64,000 nt of DNA from Paracentrotus lividus. Taxonomy: Eukaryota; Echinodermata; Echinoidea; Camarodonta; Echinidae. The translations under genes and the position numbers were made by a program. The DNA lies in the NCBI GenBank assembly GCA_940671915.1, contig CALNVZ010002100.1, positions 2,296,699 through 2,360,698 of the forward strand. Reading direction: 5' to 3'. The notes beneath the pieces are model-generated. The model made no database searches, was not told where the DNA came from, and worked only from the letters and a program-made list of their open reading frames with translations. This document shows positions 50,476 through 61,918 of the stretch, piece by piece. Each line of letters begins with the position of its first letter. Position 1 is the first letter of the stretch.

Positions 50476-51735
50476 TCAGTGATGATATTCCTTCTTGGCG
50501 GGTAGAGGTTCTGACTCGTATATCTCCACGTACCCGGCTTGGCTATCACAACTCTTCGCTGGGGCGCCATTTCCTGGTCGAAGAGCCGCCTTGTGAGGTA
50601 CAGAATAACCATTACCAAGGTTTTCATAGTCATATGCCTCATCGTAGGGTGGTGCAGTGGGCGGGGCTTCGTCTTTAGTGGTGTGGTGGTGGGCGTGGTC
50701 ATGATGATGGGCGTGGTGATCGTGATGGGAGTGGTTGTGATGGTGGAATGCCACTCCTCCCTTAGACGGGGCTGGTTTGTCACCCTTGTAACTCTCGTAT
50801 CTTGGTGGTCGGTCATCTTTCGGTGTGTCAGTGGAGTCTTTGCCTGAAGGTTGGTCTTTACTCGTTTCCTTTCTCGTCTTCCTGGCGAACCTTCTCGTTG
50901 ATATTCTGTGGAGAAAAAAAAAATACAATGATAAACGGAATGACATCTACTATTAGACTTTATTTTCTTTGCATTATCAAATGTTTACAAATGGTATCTA
51001 GAACATATTTTAAACTAAAATAAACCGCTTAGCATTATTATTCACGAATCATGAAACTTGACATCTAAACATGCTTAATGCCGCTATCTTCAGAAAATCG
51101 ATATTCAAATTTGTCCTTAACCTCGTCAATAAATAAAACAACCCTTCTAAACAAGACATTTGAAAATATTTAAACTTTTGAAGAAAAAAAAAGGCTAAAT
51201 TTTCTTATTTCACCTTTTCAAGATGAAAGTCACAGAACGCTTCTTTTACCCACATAGTTTCCGAAAAGTTTGACACCCCATCCACATCCATATTTTATCT
51301 GTCTGTCCAATTCAATTATTCTACACATGTTCTAGACACCAAAAAAGACTGTAGGCCTAACTTCTATCAGACCTACCTCCTCATGACCTCTTTTCGTCCT
51401 CCGCACAGGTGGACGACCACGCCTCCTATGAATGCTCCTATGATGAGGATGGCGATAAGGATGATGATGAAGAAGACGAATTTCTGCACGGAATCATCAA
51501 TCATCATCATTTCATCATCGGGTACCTTGTCATTCATGGGGGTAGTGACGGCTGGTGGTGCCGTGATCACGGTGGTTGACGGGGGTAGCGTTCGCCCTCC
51601 TGTATTCCAGAAATATAGCAAATTATGGAGAGTTTTATATTACTGTGAAAACTCTCACTCGTCCAGATAAAGTAGATAATGAATTAAATATTAGGTTTGT
51701 TTAAAAAAACATTTATACCTCTATCCATTTATAAA

Positions 51736-51797
<62 letters not shown>

Positions 51798-52669
51798 ATA
51801 TATATATTCTCAAAAAGAACATCTAAAATAATTATCTGACCTGTAACATAACAAGTTACGATCAACTGAAAATCGATAGTAACCAATCAGGATCCTCGTT
51901 ATATAGACTTCATGCATAAAAGTCTTACTATGAACCAATCAGGATCCTCGTTATATAGACTTCATGCATAAAAGTCTTACTATGAACCAATCAGGATCCT
52001 CGTTATATAGACTTCATGCATAAAAGTCTTACTATGAACTTGTCAGAATGGTCATTTCAAATTATGATCGTAACTGTTTCCGTTACAGAGCATTGATTAT
52101 ATTACTCTGTATTGAGAAACAAAACATTAAAACCACATTGATTGTCATGTAATTTATAGCTATTCATAAATTTTTTATACAGTTTTACCTGGACTTTTTG
52201 TTTTGTTTTTGTGAAGGCTGACGGGATATCCCATTAGCTAAATTTACTTTATGATTCATATAGGGAAGTATTGCTCTCAAATATGTGGTTTTAATATATT
52301 TCAAAAGTTTCTCACCTTGTGGCTCGCATACACCGTTGATCTCCATGAAGCCAACACAACACTTTCTAACATTGACATAAACAAGCTTGGTCACTTGTCT
52401 GTACGCCACGTGAGGGGCCAGTCTGAAACACGAGATAAAAACATGAAAATGGAAATAATATTGTCATATGACAATCATATGGATTAATATGAAATATTGA
52501 TTTCGGAATATTGGCTGAAGAGTAAGGAGTAACGTGATACAGGATGATGGATTGGAGAACAAATAGGAAGAAAGGGATGTAGGGCGAATTGGAAGATAAA
52601 AAAAGAGAAGAAATGCATGATGACAAGATAGAAAAATAAAGAAAAATATTGGCACACGAATATAGAAAG

Positions 52670-52710
<41 letters not shown>

Positions 52711-53640
52711 TGATGGGGGGGGGGGGGGATACAAAAAGACAATACAACATCACCAACTATTTTTCTGGTCTCATGAAGTGCTCATATACAAGCTCTTTGA
52801 AACATTTTTTTATCATCATGACCATGTAAAATTATATCAGATCTATTAATCAGGTTGAATTATTGAAGAATGAATAACAATCTTCTGGAAATAATATAAA
52901 GAAACTGTGTATTTTACCTGTATTTCCTGCAGTGAGCAAGATGAAGCCAACCACACCTTGTCCTTGTTGCTACTCTTCGCTGTGTCTGATATGATTGTGT
53001 CACGGTGATGGTAGCACTGAGAAAATAAAAATACATGCATTATTCATTACATCTGAAGACTTTTCACAGATTTTTAAAAGAATGATATTATTCATTGTTT
53101 CATCTCAAATGTTGAAACTGAAAAGACCCGCATTTAAAGAATCGATTTGTGTTGAGTTAGTTGTATTATTATTATTGTCTTTGAATGTATACTGTCAAAG
53201 TGATATTAAAACACACCTCAAGAATAATGGTACATTACAATCACAATAATTATGCGAAAATGTGTAGAATAATGTTGTTCATTTTCTATCTTTTCGTGAA
53301 TATTAAATTGAAGTACAGGCAGCTATTATGATAACCAAACTAACCTTACAATCTTAGTACATCTTCCTGGCTCTAGAGATGCCATCTCATTGGCTTCGGT
53401 TGGATGCGGATCTGGTCGAACACGATCATGCCCTGGTCCTGGGCGACGGTCTCGCCCTGGTCCGCTGTCATGTCCATGATCATGACCTGGTCTAGCGTGG
53501 TCGTGGTTGTGTCCGGGTCCGTGATCATGTGCGGGTCCGTGATCGTGTCCGTGGTCATGTTTTCCTCCAGGAGCACCACTGACTAAGGATGCTGCGATGA
53601 GGAGAATCGTAACTCCGATGAGAGTGATGTTTAGCTTCAT
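50476..53640 (-). CDS. EMI-A: EMI receptor with His-rich regions on both sides of the membrane and a Tyr-rich tail
   Basis: Exon model: 53640-53345, 53016-52918, 52422-52316, 51599-51377, 50905-50476, giving about 384 aa; every junction is GT-AG and in phase. Residues 1-22 are a signal peptide. Residues 28-57 hold 12 His in HDHG/HDH repeats. EMI spans about 92-164: GRC (92-94), CGWLHLAHC (120-128), CCVGF (153-157), C164, six cysteines. A short Thr/Pro stalk with VPDDEMMMIDD (193-203) precedes the helix at about 208-231. The tail starts with a basic patch, then 15 His within residues 296-316, then a tyrosine cluster including YDYENL (333-338, a YEN Grb2-type site), GYSVP (341) and YVEIY (367-371, Src/SH2-like YxxI). 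The start chosen is the ATG 30 nt inside a good acceptor, and it opens directly into a signal peptide. The ligand is unknown. Confidence 0.85.
51741..51809. repeat. (AT)n microsatellite in an EMI-A intron
   Basis: A long TATATA run with one interruption, in the intron between the EMI exon 3 and the membrane exon. Confidence 0.9.
51881..52036. repeat. Three exact tandem copies of a 52-bp unit
   Basis: The unit starts AACCAATCAGGATCCTCGTT and contains TTCATGCATAAAAG. The three copies are identical as read, so the expansion is recent or kept homogeneous. It lies in the same EMI-A intron as the (AT)n run. Confidence 0.9.
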
Positions 53641-53670
53641 CTTGATTGTAATCGTGTTGAGAGTTGAAAT
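53641..53670 (-). other. 5' UTR part of EMI-A first coding exon
   Basis: The acceptor TTTTTCTCGTTACAG|AT at 53670 starts the exon 30 nt before the chosen ATG. The longer in-frame start upstream is intronic. Confidence 0.7.
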
Positions 53671-54084
53671 CTGTAACGAGAAAAATAGTTTTTCGAATTC
53701 AAAATTCATTTATATTTATAAAAAAATCATGATCACAAATGACTTTTAAGACATTCGGCACAAATTTGTACTGTACATCAATTCATTTCATAATGTGCAA
53801 TTTGGGTCAAATTCTCTCATGCATTTTCACACAACTTTTTAAATTTGCATATAACGTAATAATGCGAATATGTGTAAATTCAACAACAAAAAAAATATCT
53901 TCTAGAAAATATACCTTTCATAAAGTGTATCAAAGATAATTATTATATGAAAATTTAGTTATACAATTTAATCAAATAAAACGAGCTGTAAAACTATGGA
54001 TTATGTGTTCTGGAGAAAAAAAATCTATTTCGCCTCGTTTGAAATAGAAAATAAAATAAATTATGAATACATTAAAAAAAATAC

Positions 54085-54165
54085 CTTCTTATGTCTGCAA
54101 AATATTCGTCACTTTCTCTGGTTTGAAGGAGGACCTCTGAGATCTCTGATGCCTTCCCTGGTGCT
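54085..54165 (-). other. Non-coding first exon of EMI-A (candidate)
   Basis: It ends at donor AAGAAG|GTATTT, which is moderate. The start is inferred from the TATA-like box near 54194. No ORF enters the coding exon. Confidence 0.5.
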
Positions 54166-54190
54166 ATGCTTACTGGTAGTAGATACCAGC

Positions 54191-54197
54191 TATTTAT
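54191..54197 (-). promoter_or_regulatory. TATA-like box of EMI-A (candidate)
   Basis: ATAAATA (in GGATAAATAGC) on the minus strand, placed as in EMI-B relative to a non-coding first exon. Confidence 0.5.
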
Positions 54198-54199
54198 CC

Positions 54200-55604
54200 T
54201 CTTACTCAGGGCTCACAACAGACATTGTTTAATGGTTGAGTTTGTCTGGGATAACAAGTTCATCGGATATGATGGTCGAAAAAAAATTGACAACGGAAAT
54301 ACCCTCCCACTCATTGCGTATTATTATTGCTATCCAAATATAATTTGACAACTCACTTTCTTATCCTAATCGGGACATGCGTTTGTAGTTTACTTTTTTT
54401 TCAGGGGTAATGTTTTATCATCCATCAGCCCCGGTCCTTAACCCCCACCATATTCTAATTACAGTATGGACTACTTATATAGGAGCAGAGAAGCGTTTTT
54501 GAAAGTGGAGGGGTTGAGCCAAAGGAAGGGGGGTGGGTATACAGGCTAAATCAAAAGTAAATATGGTCATTTCAGTTTTTACTGGATGACTGAAGCCCCA
54601 CAAGCCCGCCCCCCCCCCCCGACTCCTGTAATAGCTGATGAAGATGATGGGTTGGAAGGGGTAGGGGCTGCGGGTGGGTTGGACAATTTGTAGTTGATAT
54701 AACGATTTCTCATTTTACAAGTTTTAAGAATCCATTTTTAGTTCTGACGGAGGGGGTGCGCATTTATTACAATCTATTTATGTTTTATGTATAGACAGGG
54801 TGTGAAATCTTTATTTCATTTTTCAAGAACGGTTCATTGTTCATGATTTGCTTTATGATATCCCTAAACTCAGCATTTGAATATTAGATTAATTATTATA
54901 TTCATTCATTGTTATCATCATTTTTTGCTGTTGTATGTACTGTTTTTGACTGCCACTCTATCTCATAATTATGTTTTACAGTATTCAAATGCCATGAATG
55001 CAGACAATTTTTAAAGTGACTTCTTGTCTTCTGCACATTAATTTTGCACATGTGCGCCGAGAGCATAATGTTTTCAAGTGGATCAAGTGTCTAAAGATAA
55101 TAGCCTAGTTCCTTTCAATGACAGTGACTTCGAGTCTTGTAGTAATGAAAACAGTGTCCAATTTTCCTTTCCCATCGTTGTCAGGGATTTTTAAAAACAA
55201 CAAATTTATAACAATTTTGAGTCATCGGAGTATAAAATTTAGCATAATGATCATAATAACCGTGATGTACTTCCTTTTGGGATGAGCGGCATCAACAATA
55301 ATTTACTATCAACATGATCAACGAAAAGACAATATTGAGCATGTGTAATAGACACTTACTTTCAGACGGACGCATTTTCATAGTGACTTGGCCATTCTCA
55401 TGTTTAGTGTGTCAACATTTTCCCCCATCAAATTATTGTTTTGTCTCAACGGGGTAGGCGTATAAATATGAATTTGTGGAATCTACATGATCTAAGGATG
55501 TAACTTGTTAACATAACTGTCAATTGAAATGCATTTTAAAGTTCGAGTTGATGGTATATTGATCTTGTAGATCGACCGTATCCACCATAGGATTATTTTT
55601 TACT
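54200..55604. other. Non-coding stretch upstream of EMI-A
   Basis: Promoter-proximal DNA, then AT-rich sequence with a poly-C near 54610. No paired repeat or exon was recognised. Confidence 0.5.
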
Positions 55605-55605
55605 A

Positions 55606-56801
55606 GGGGAGACCGGGGATGGAAGTTACACGGGTCAGTTGTTACAGTTCTCAGTGTGCTAAGCTGGAACAAGAGAGGATGTGCTAACTGGCATCTATAT
55701 TCAGCCTACACATAGCTGAGATGAACTGCCGGTCGTGAGGTTTCTCCGTTGTTTTATTAAAAAGTAAATCAACAAAAACCTTTTTTTTTTTACAGTTCAA
55801 GGTAAAATTTTGACAAAAATTGGAATTTGTAATAGCTCTTACAACTGAAGGCACATGATGATAGTCTGGTATTGTAAATATAGTACATGTACACTGTAAA
55901 AAATATTTGTATTTTTACAGCAAATCTGCTGCCAGCAGAGTCGCCATAAAAAATGTAATTCAAAAAACAGTTTTGTTGTAAGTTTCTCCAGCAAATAATT
56001 ACGTGAGAAATACAAAATATACATCTGTCAGGAGTAACACATTTTTTTCCCGTTTTAACCAAATACATATGCTATAAAACTCTAATGATATTTTTCCTTC
56101 TCTTTCATCAATTCTTAAGGGAGAAATTTACAACAAAACTGTTTTTTAAATTACATTTTTGTATGGCGACTCTGCTGACATCACTTTGCTGTATTTTTTG
56201 GGGGGGTATTTTTTTTTACAGTGTATGTCACTAATATACCCCCTAGCCATGCCCTGTAATTCTGCCTAATGGCTGTGCTACCGTTGATTTTGTGTTTAAA
56301 AAAACCCATGGGGTAGGTTGTTACAACAACCTACGCCATGTCGATGTAACAACTTACCCCAATTACATTACATATGTAAAATTATATTTTGTCTCAATTT
56401 TCGGGTGTTAATATTTTTATGTTTCTATTATTACTTTTGTCTATTCTAGAGCTCTACTTGATCTACTGTGAACGATGCCAAGAAACTGGAAAGTTGAAAC
56501 AAAAGTATGGTATAAGAGATTTACACATTGTCAACTTATCCCATATGTTTACATATTGTAACAATTTATACCCTGTATGGTGTAACAACTTACCCGTATA
56601 CGGGGTAGGTTGTTACAAAAAAATGTCTTCATTAATTAAGCTGTAGTTAATTAGTGTTTACATGTTTTCAAGTTTTATATGCCTTAGGTTTTAGCAAACA
56701 TAAGAGGCTAACTACAGACCCAAAATGAAGTGCGTGAGTTCTTTCATTAGAATTATCTGGCCCAAAATGTGAATTTTGTAACTTCCATCCCCGGTCTCCC
56801 C
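55606..56801. mobile_element. 1.2-kb transposon with GGGGAGACCGGGGATGGAAG ends
   Basis: The left end GGGGAGACCGGGGATGGAAG and the right end CTTCCATCCCCGGTCTCCCC are perfect inverted partners with TA on the outside. The interior has recurring GTAACAACxTACCC words. No transposase is evident in the frames. The 332-bp MITE at 55892-56223 is inserted in it. Confidence 0.8.
55892..56223. mobile_element. TA-flanked 332-bp MITE, copy 2 (uninterrupted)
   Basis: CACTGTAAAAAATATTTG and its inverted partner, bounded by TA. It is the same family as 35001-35648 but without the SINE. Confidence 0.9.
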
Positions 56802-56818
56802 TATTCATAATCGTTGTT

Positions 56819-56859
<41 letters not shown>

Positions 56860-57040
56860 GGGGGGTAAAATTTAATTTCTACTGAACTAACATTTAATCA
56901 TCAAAAATTAGCTTTAGCAATAGAGGCTCTTCCTCTATGTCTCTCTCTCTTTCTCTCTCTCTCTGACTGTTTGCCTGTCTCTCTGTTTGATTCTCGATCC
57001 CTCTCTCTTTCTTTGTCGTCTCTCTCTCCTATTTCCATTA

Positions 57041-57293
57041 ATGCGGCGGTCACAACTCGCCGTAGGCTACGGGGCACGTGCCATCAACGTAGCCTGCGTT
57101 GCATGTGCAATGCATGCACAGGTCGTTGGTCAATTTCTGCGATTCCTGCGTTTCTGTAGTAAGGGTATTGAAAAAACTTCCTCCACGTCGTACATGCAAC
57201 GTGCCTCCGAGGTACCTGTGCTGCACGATTTTTCTACGAAATCCATCGTAGGGAGTTGCACGTCGAAGGTACGGCGAGTTGTGACCGCCGCAT
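57041..57293. mobile_element. 253-bp MITE, copy 2, TA-flanked
   Basis: Same ends and same length as copy 1 at 11104-11356, with only scattered substitutions. The left flank is CT-rich (56940-57030), next to a poly-T/poly-G run at 56820-56866. Confidence 0.9.
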
Positions 57294-60200
57294 TACAACT
57301 ATCACTTTCGTTATGTCTCGATCTTACTTCTTATTCTTTGTCTAAATCCTTCAATATACAATGTACTCTTTTTCTAATCTTTATTTTTTATTCATTTATT
57401 TTTTAATCAAGATTTTTCTATAAAAGGAGAGAGTTATTGATTAAAACTAATTTTTTTAAATGAACGTCCATGTTTATTGTTGACATTATCACAACACATG
57501 CATTTACAGACACTCGTTTTGTCATTGCCCCCCCCCCCCCCAAAAAAAGAAGAAAAACCGCTTGTTGTGTTTTTTTTTTCTATTTAGTTTTTATGTCTCT
57601 CTGCCAATCCAAATATGAATACACCATGATTGCGTTGCCAGACATATGGTGAATTTGTACGATAAGTTGACCCTCTGTACGATGTAGTATTAATAATTAA
57701 AAAATGGCAAATTTACAATAATTTTACATATTTCACCAGATAAAACTAATCTTAATCAGTGAAAACTGGCCGATCAAACCACCAAATACCTTATTGAGTT
57801 CCAGATTCCCACCATTAGGTTATAAGATTTCCTGGTCCACTTTCAACGTTAAAACGTTACCGAGGGTCCCCCCCAAAAAAAAAAACAAACAAACAAACAA
57901 ACAAACAAACAAACAAACAAAAAAAAACTATACACTTTTAAAATGGCTGCAAAATAAAAAATATGGTCCTCTGACGAAAATTTATAAGTATAGAAAGCTT
58001 ATATCCTCAATACCATTGTGGCACAAATAAGTCTGAAAATAATTGATGCCAAAGTGAGCACTGCGAAATTTTGTAAATGACTCAAAAATTTTGGTTGTTC
58101 ATGAATTCACGGTTTAGTTATGAAAGGCTAAAAATAAATCAAATTATGAACTAGACCAAAAGTCATAAATAAAATTATTTGCATAATAATGATGTTAATG
58201 TGTGAATTTTGGTTAATTTTGGACCTTTTGTATAACCTCATTTATGTATTTATTACTTTTGATTAACTTTTATCCTTTTGGCCGTCCATAACTGAATAGA
58301 TCCTGTACAGCCCTTTTTGTGTCCTTAATTACTACTCCACGATCATCTATTCATGATGGATACCTGCGCATTGCAAATGTCCAAATTATTATTATAAGTT
58401 ACAAAAGTGTGCAGTGCTCACTCAAGCACGAATTATTTTCGAAATGTTTAGTGTGATAATGAAAAATGAGGAAGTGAGCTTTCCAGACAAATAAACCATT
58501 TCCCTAGGAACCATATATTTTTTATTTGGCAGTCATTTCAAAAGGGTATAATTTTTTTTTTCTGGAACACACGGTAATGGCAGAACAACTTTATGGCGCA
58601 GTCACACGTACGACGCATGGCCAACGCACGCTATGCGTTTTTTTTACAAATTTCAGTGCGCTGGGCTTGCGTTATGCACAGGTGTCTGCAGCATAAGCAA
58701 GTGATAGAAGGAAGACATCAAGAAAATAAATAAAGTACATTTTAGATGAATGGATTTAATTACTAATTTGATTATGATGTGGCCCGTGTATAATAAAGTT
58801 GTATCAGTATTCTTAAACAATTAACATCAAAATGTTCTTATCATCCATAAGCAAAATTATTCATCTCATATTCAGCATTTTTATCAATTTCCAATAAGAA
58901 ATCATTTAATACGCTTATTCATCTACCAGGTATAGATCACAAACATGTAGACACTAAAACTAATTATAATTATATTTATTTTAGCGAAAGGTATAGCTTT
59001 CTACTATTTTGGATTTTCACTTAAAAAGAATAAACTTTTTGTTCACAATATGCTTATTTTTACATGTACAAAACCTTAATATTCTAATATGTTTCAGTGA
59101 ATATAATTATTTCAAAAATAAGTCGCTATCAGCATGCCCGAATTGTAAAACCAACCATAAAGATATTCGGACAATTTGATGAATAAATGTGCTTTGTTTT
59201 TTCTCCTCAACATTACCGATTTTACATGCTTAAATTTATGTCATTTTGATCATTCATTCATTATTATTGTACATGTGCATTTTCTTTCCACTGAGCTTAG
59301 TCAAATATTACATACTGAGAGTACTGACAATTACAAAATAAGTACATTATATTAACAACATATTTTAGCAATCAACATATCCATCATGTATAAACTTTGT
59401 CAGTACTGCTAGAGCCTTACAAGATATAATAACCGTATACATTATTTTTCACGAATGATAAGACAAGCGAAGCAATAATTTATATTACCAAACGTGAGAG
59501 CAGTATACACACCATATATAGTTCATTCGTTATTGTTTAATTTTGTAAGTAGGTGGTGTTTTCATCTTTACTTTGGATTCCATTTATATCGTGGAATGGT
59601 CCCAGATGCCTAATTATTCACCACACTGGGATATGTGTTAAACATAATAATAATAATAAAAATAAAAATAACTATGTACTATGAAGAAATTCAGGTTTTT
59701 GCTATAACTACATTATAGTGTTTTTTTTTTTTTTTAATCTCCTTATCTAAGTATGAAGCGATATTGTTCAGCTGGATTTTTCTAAAATCAGCCTGGAATG
59801 AGACTATACCATATTTTTTGTGCCATATATATATATATATATATATATATGTCATTTATATATACAATAATAAGAAGGTAGTAAACGTCATGCTTCATAT
59901 CCTACTAAAAATTTATTATCTCGAAATTTCGAAACACTGTTGCTTTGTCAAGAGATCAGACATAGAGTGAACAAAAACAAGGTAAAATTAAACATTATTA
60001 AAATATGTAACCAATATATTAAAATATTAAATATTATTATATGCGATATTATGTATTATTTTTAAATAATATGTATTAGTGTGTATAACAATCCAACACG
60101 TGGAACTTTCATTTAATATATATATGTATAATTATATATATATATATATTTCTTTCCTTTTTTGTTGTTTTTTATGGCTAAAGAGAAGAAAAGAAAGGAG

Positions 60201-61292
60201 AAAAAAGAAGAAAAAGTAAATAAAAGAAATAGTAAACTATGACCTATGATCAATGTATTAATACAGGAACCCTGATTTGATGTGGACAATTTTACTTTAG
60301 TATAGTCATGATAGTAGTAGTAACGGTAATGGAAAATTACTTTTAAAAAAGGGGGGAGAAAAGAAAAAAAAAGAAAATTAATTTCCAAATGGAAAAAAAA
60401 TAAAACGAACATTTTGTGGCAAAAATAGTAAATTATGACTGATTGCTATATAATACCGAATAACAACAACAACAATATCACGACTTCCAGTTTCTTGGTC
60501 GTACACTTTGAAATAATGTCTCCATAAAATTCTACTCGGACCCATTGTAGCTCTAAAAGGGGACTCATCGGAAGCACTAATTTTGGTAATGATTTTCTTT
60601 ATAAAAATATAAAAATTTAGTTCCAATATCTGGTATTGATTTTATATGAATTATTTTCCAAACTATTTCATCATGTTTGATAGGCATTCAGAGCATTCCC
60701 CGGTATTGAATGAGAGGTCTGCGTCCTGATGATTTATAATAAATAGTGGTAGAAAAATACGAGTTGTGGTTGGCTAGATCAGTGCCACTACATTAACTTT
60801 GATATGTTGTACATATGTACAATATAACCACCGATTTTTGTAGGGGAAAGCCCTTGTTAAATGAATGGGAAGAGTATCGATTTTATCGTTTGCCTGAATG
60901 CGCTAGCGCGTAATGACAGTAAAATGGTGGGCACAACAGCTTATAACAATGGATACGCGGAGCAACAATTTAATTAATAATGGCTAGGCGAGCATCAAAA
61001 ATAGATCCAGATTATTAGTCTCCCCCCAAAAAAAACAACAACAACAACAACAACAACAAAACACAAAAACACACACACAAAAAAAAACACAAACAAACAC
61101 AAAAAAAGATCTATATAATAAATTAGTGAACGTTCCATCATACAATATTACTGGACTAGATGAACTCCAAATACTAACTCTATTACACCTCGGCCTGTGG
61201 CCTCGATGAAACAGACATGCACTCAGGATAATTTAGTATGTGTTTATATCAAATATATAATCCAGTATATTGTACTCTAGATTGTCCACTAT
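57294..61292. other. AT-rich intergenic DNA, few features
   Basis: It has a (AAAC)n run at 57880-57920, several TTnAGTGAGCA-type words at 58040-58480 that recall the 24-26 kb fold-back element, a possible MITE start at 58595 (GCGCAGTCACACGTACGACG), (AT)n near 59825 and 60120, and A/C-rich microsatellites at 61025-61100. No gene was recognised. Confidence 0.5.
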
Positions 61293-61621
61293 TTATATAA
61301 TAGTTTTATACGTCGCAGGTGGCGACCTGCTTTCATTAAGGCATGGATCATTTGGATCGTAATAAGAATGGTTCAGGTGTAGAGACACGTCGTCATCAAA
61401 TTCGTTTGTCGTCTCTTGACCTGACGTTGTTAGGTCGTTAGTTGGCGTTTTTTCTAGTGGGGTTTCGTAATAATGGACTTCACTTTGCTGGTTTGTGTTG
61501 CTTGATGACGGGTCCGTGTTTAAATCTTTCATCTGAATAGGAACTAAATAACCGTCATTGGAATCTACTAATTCAGTGTAATTCCCTTCTTCCTTGGCAC
61601 CGTTATATTCTGCATATTGAT
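61293..61621 (-). CDS. Terminal tyrosine-rich tail exon of a further receptor gene
   Basis: A strong acceptor (TTCTTTTTCTTTTCCTTAG|AT) opens a 108-codon frame ending at 61293, starting in phase 1. The peptide is acidic, Ser/Thr-rich and hydrophilic, with tyrosines in YTELV, GYLVPIQ, YYETPL and SYYDPND settings; it looks like a cytoplasmic tail with SH2-binding potential. The order YTEL...GYLVP resembles YENL...GYSVP in EMI-A. No membrane helix or EMI exon is seen before the window edge; a LINE at 61919-63950 fills the upstream intron. Membership in the EMI cluster is inferred from strand, position and tail style, so another receptor type remains possible. Confidence 0.6.
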
Positions 61622-61746
61622 CTAAGGAAAAGAAAAAGAAAACACTCTGACCAATCACCTACAAACATGATAAAGACAAGGAGTAGTGAGCTGGCATAGG
61701 TAATTTGACATCATGGATGCTTACTAAGTAACATTTGTTTTCCATC

Positions 61747-61918
61747 ACCTGATTTTTATCACCAGTGCCAGACATTACGTAATGCCTTGTATATTCCACC
61801 GATCGCTCCATCTGGTAAAGTCATCAAACCTCACTTTCCCGAGCCCGATGAAAGCCGAAGCTGGCATGGTGGCACAGCTTGTTTTGCTGTGATCCACAAA
61901 TTGAGCCTCAAGACAGGT
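61747..61918 (+). pseudogene. Coding-like fragment of unknown origin
   Basis: The plus frame is open over about 50 codons (TLRNALYIPPIAPSGKVI, then a HFPEPDESRSWHGG stretch). It has an acceptor-like CACCAG before it and a CAAGACAG|GTATTT end that abuts the LINE's 3' tail. I do not recognise the protein. It could be a fragment of a gene or element into which the LINE inserted. Confidence 0.3.

Noticed and set aside
50539..50847. Plus-strand ORFs opposite the EMI-A tail and opposite the His-rich exons
   Set aside because: They are antisense shadows of real exons with His codon (CAY) bias.
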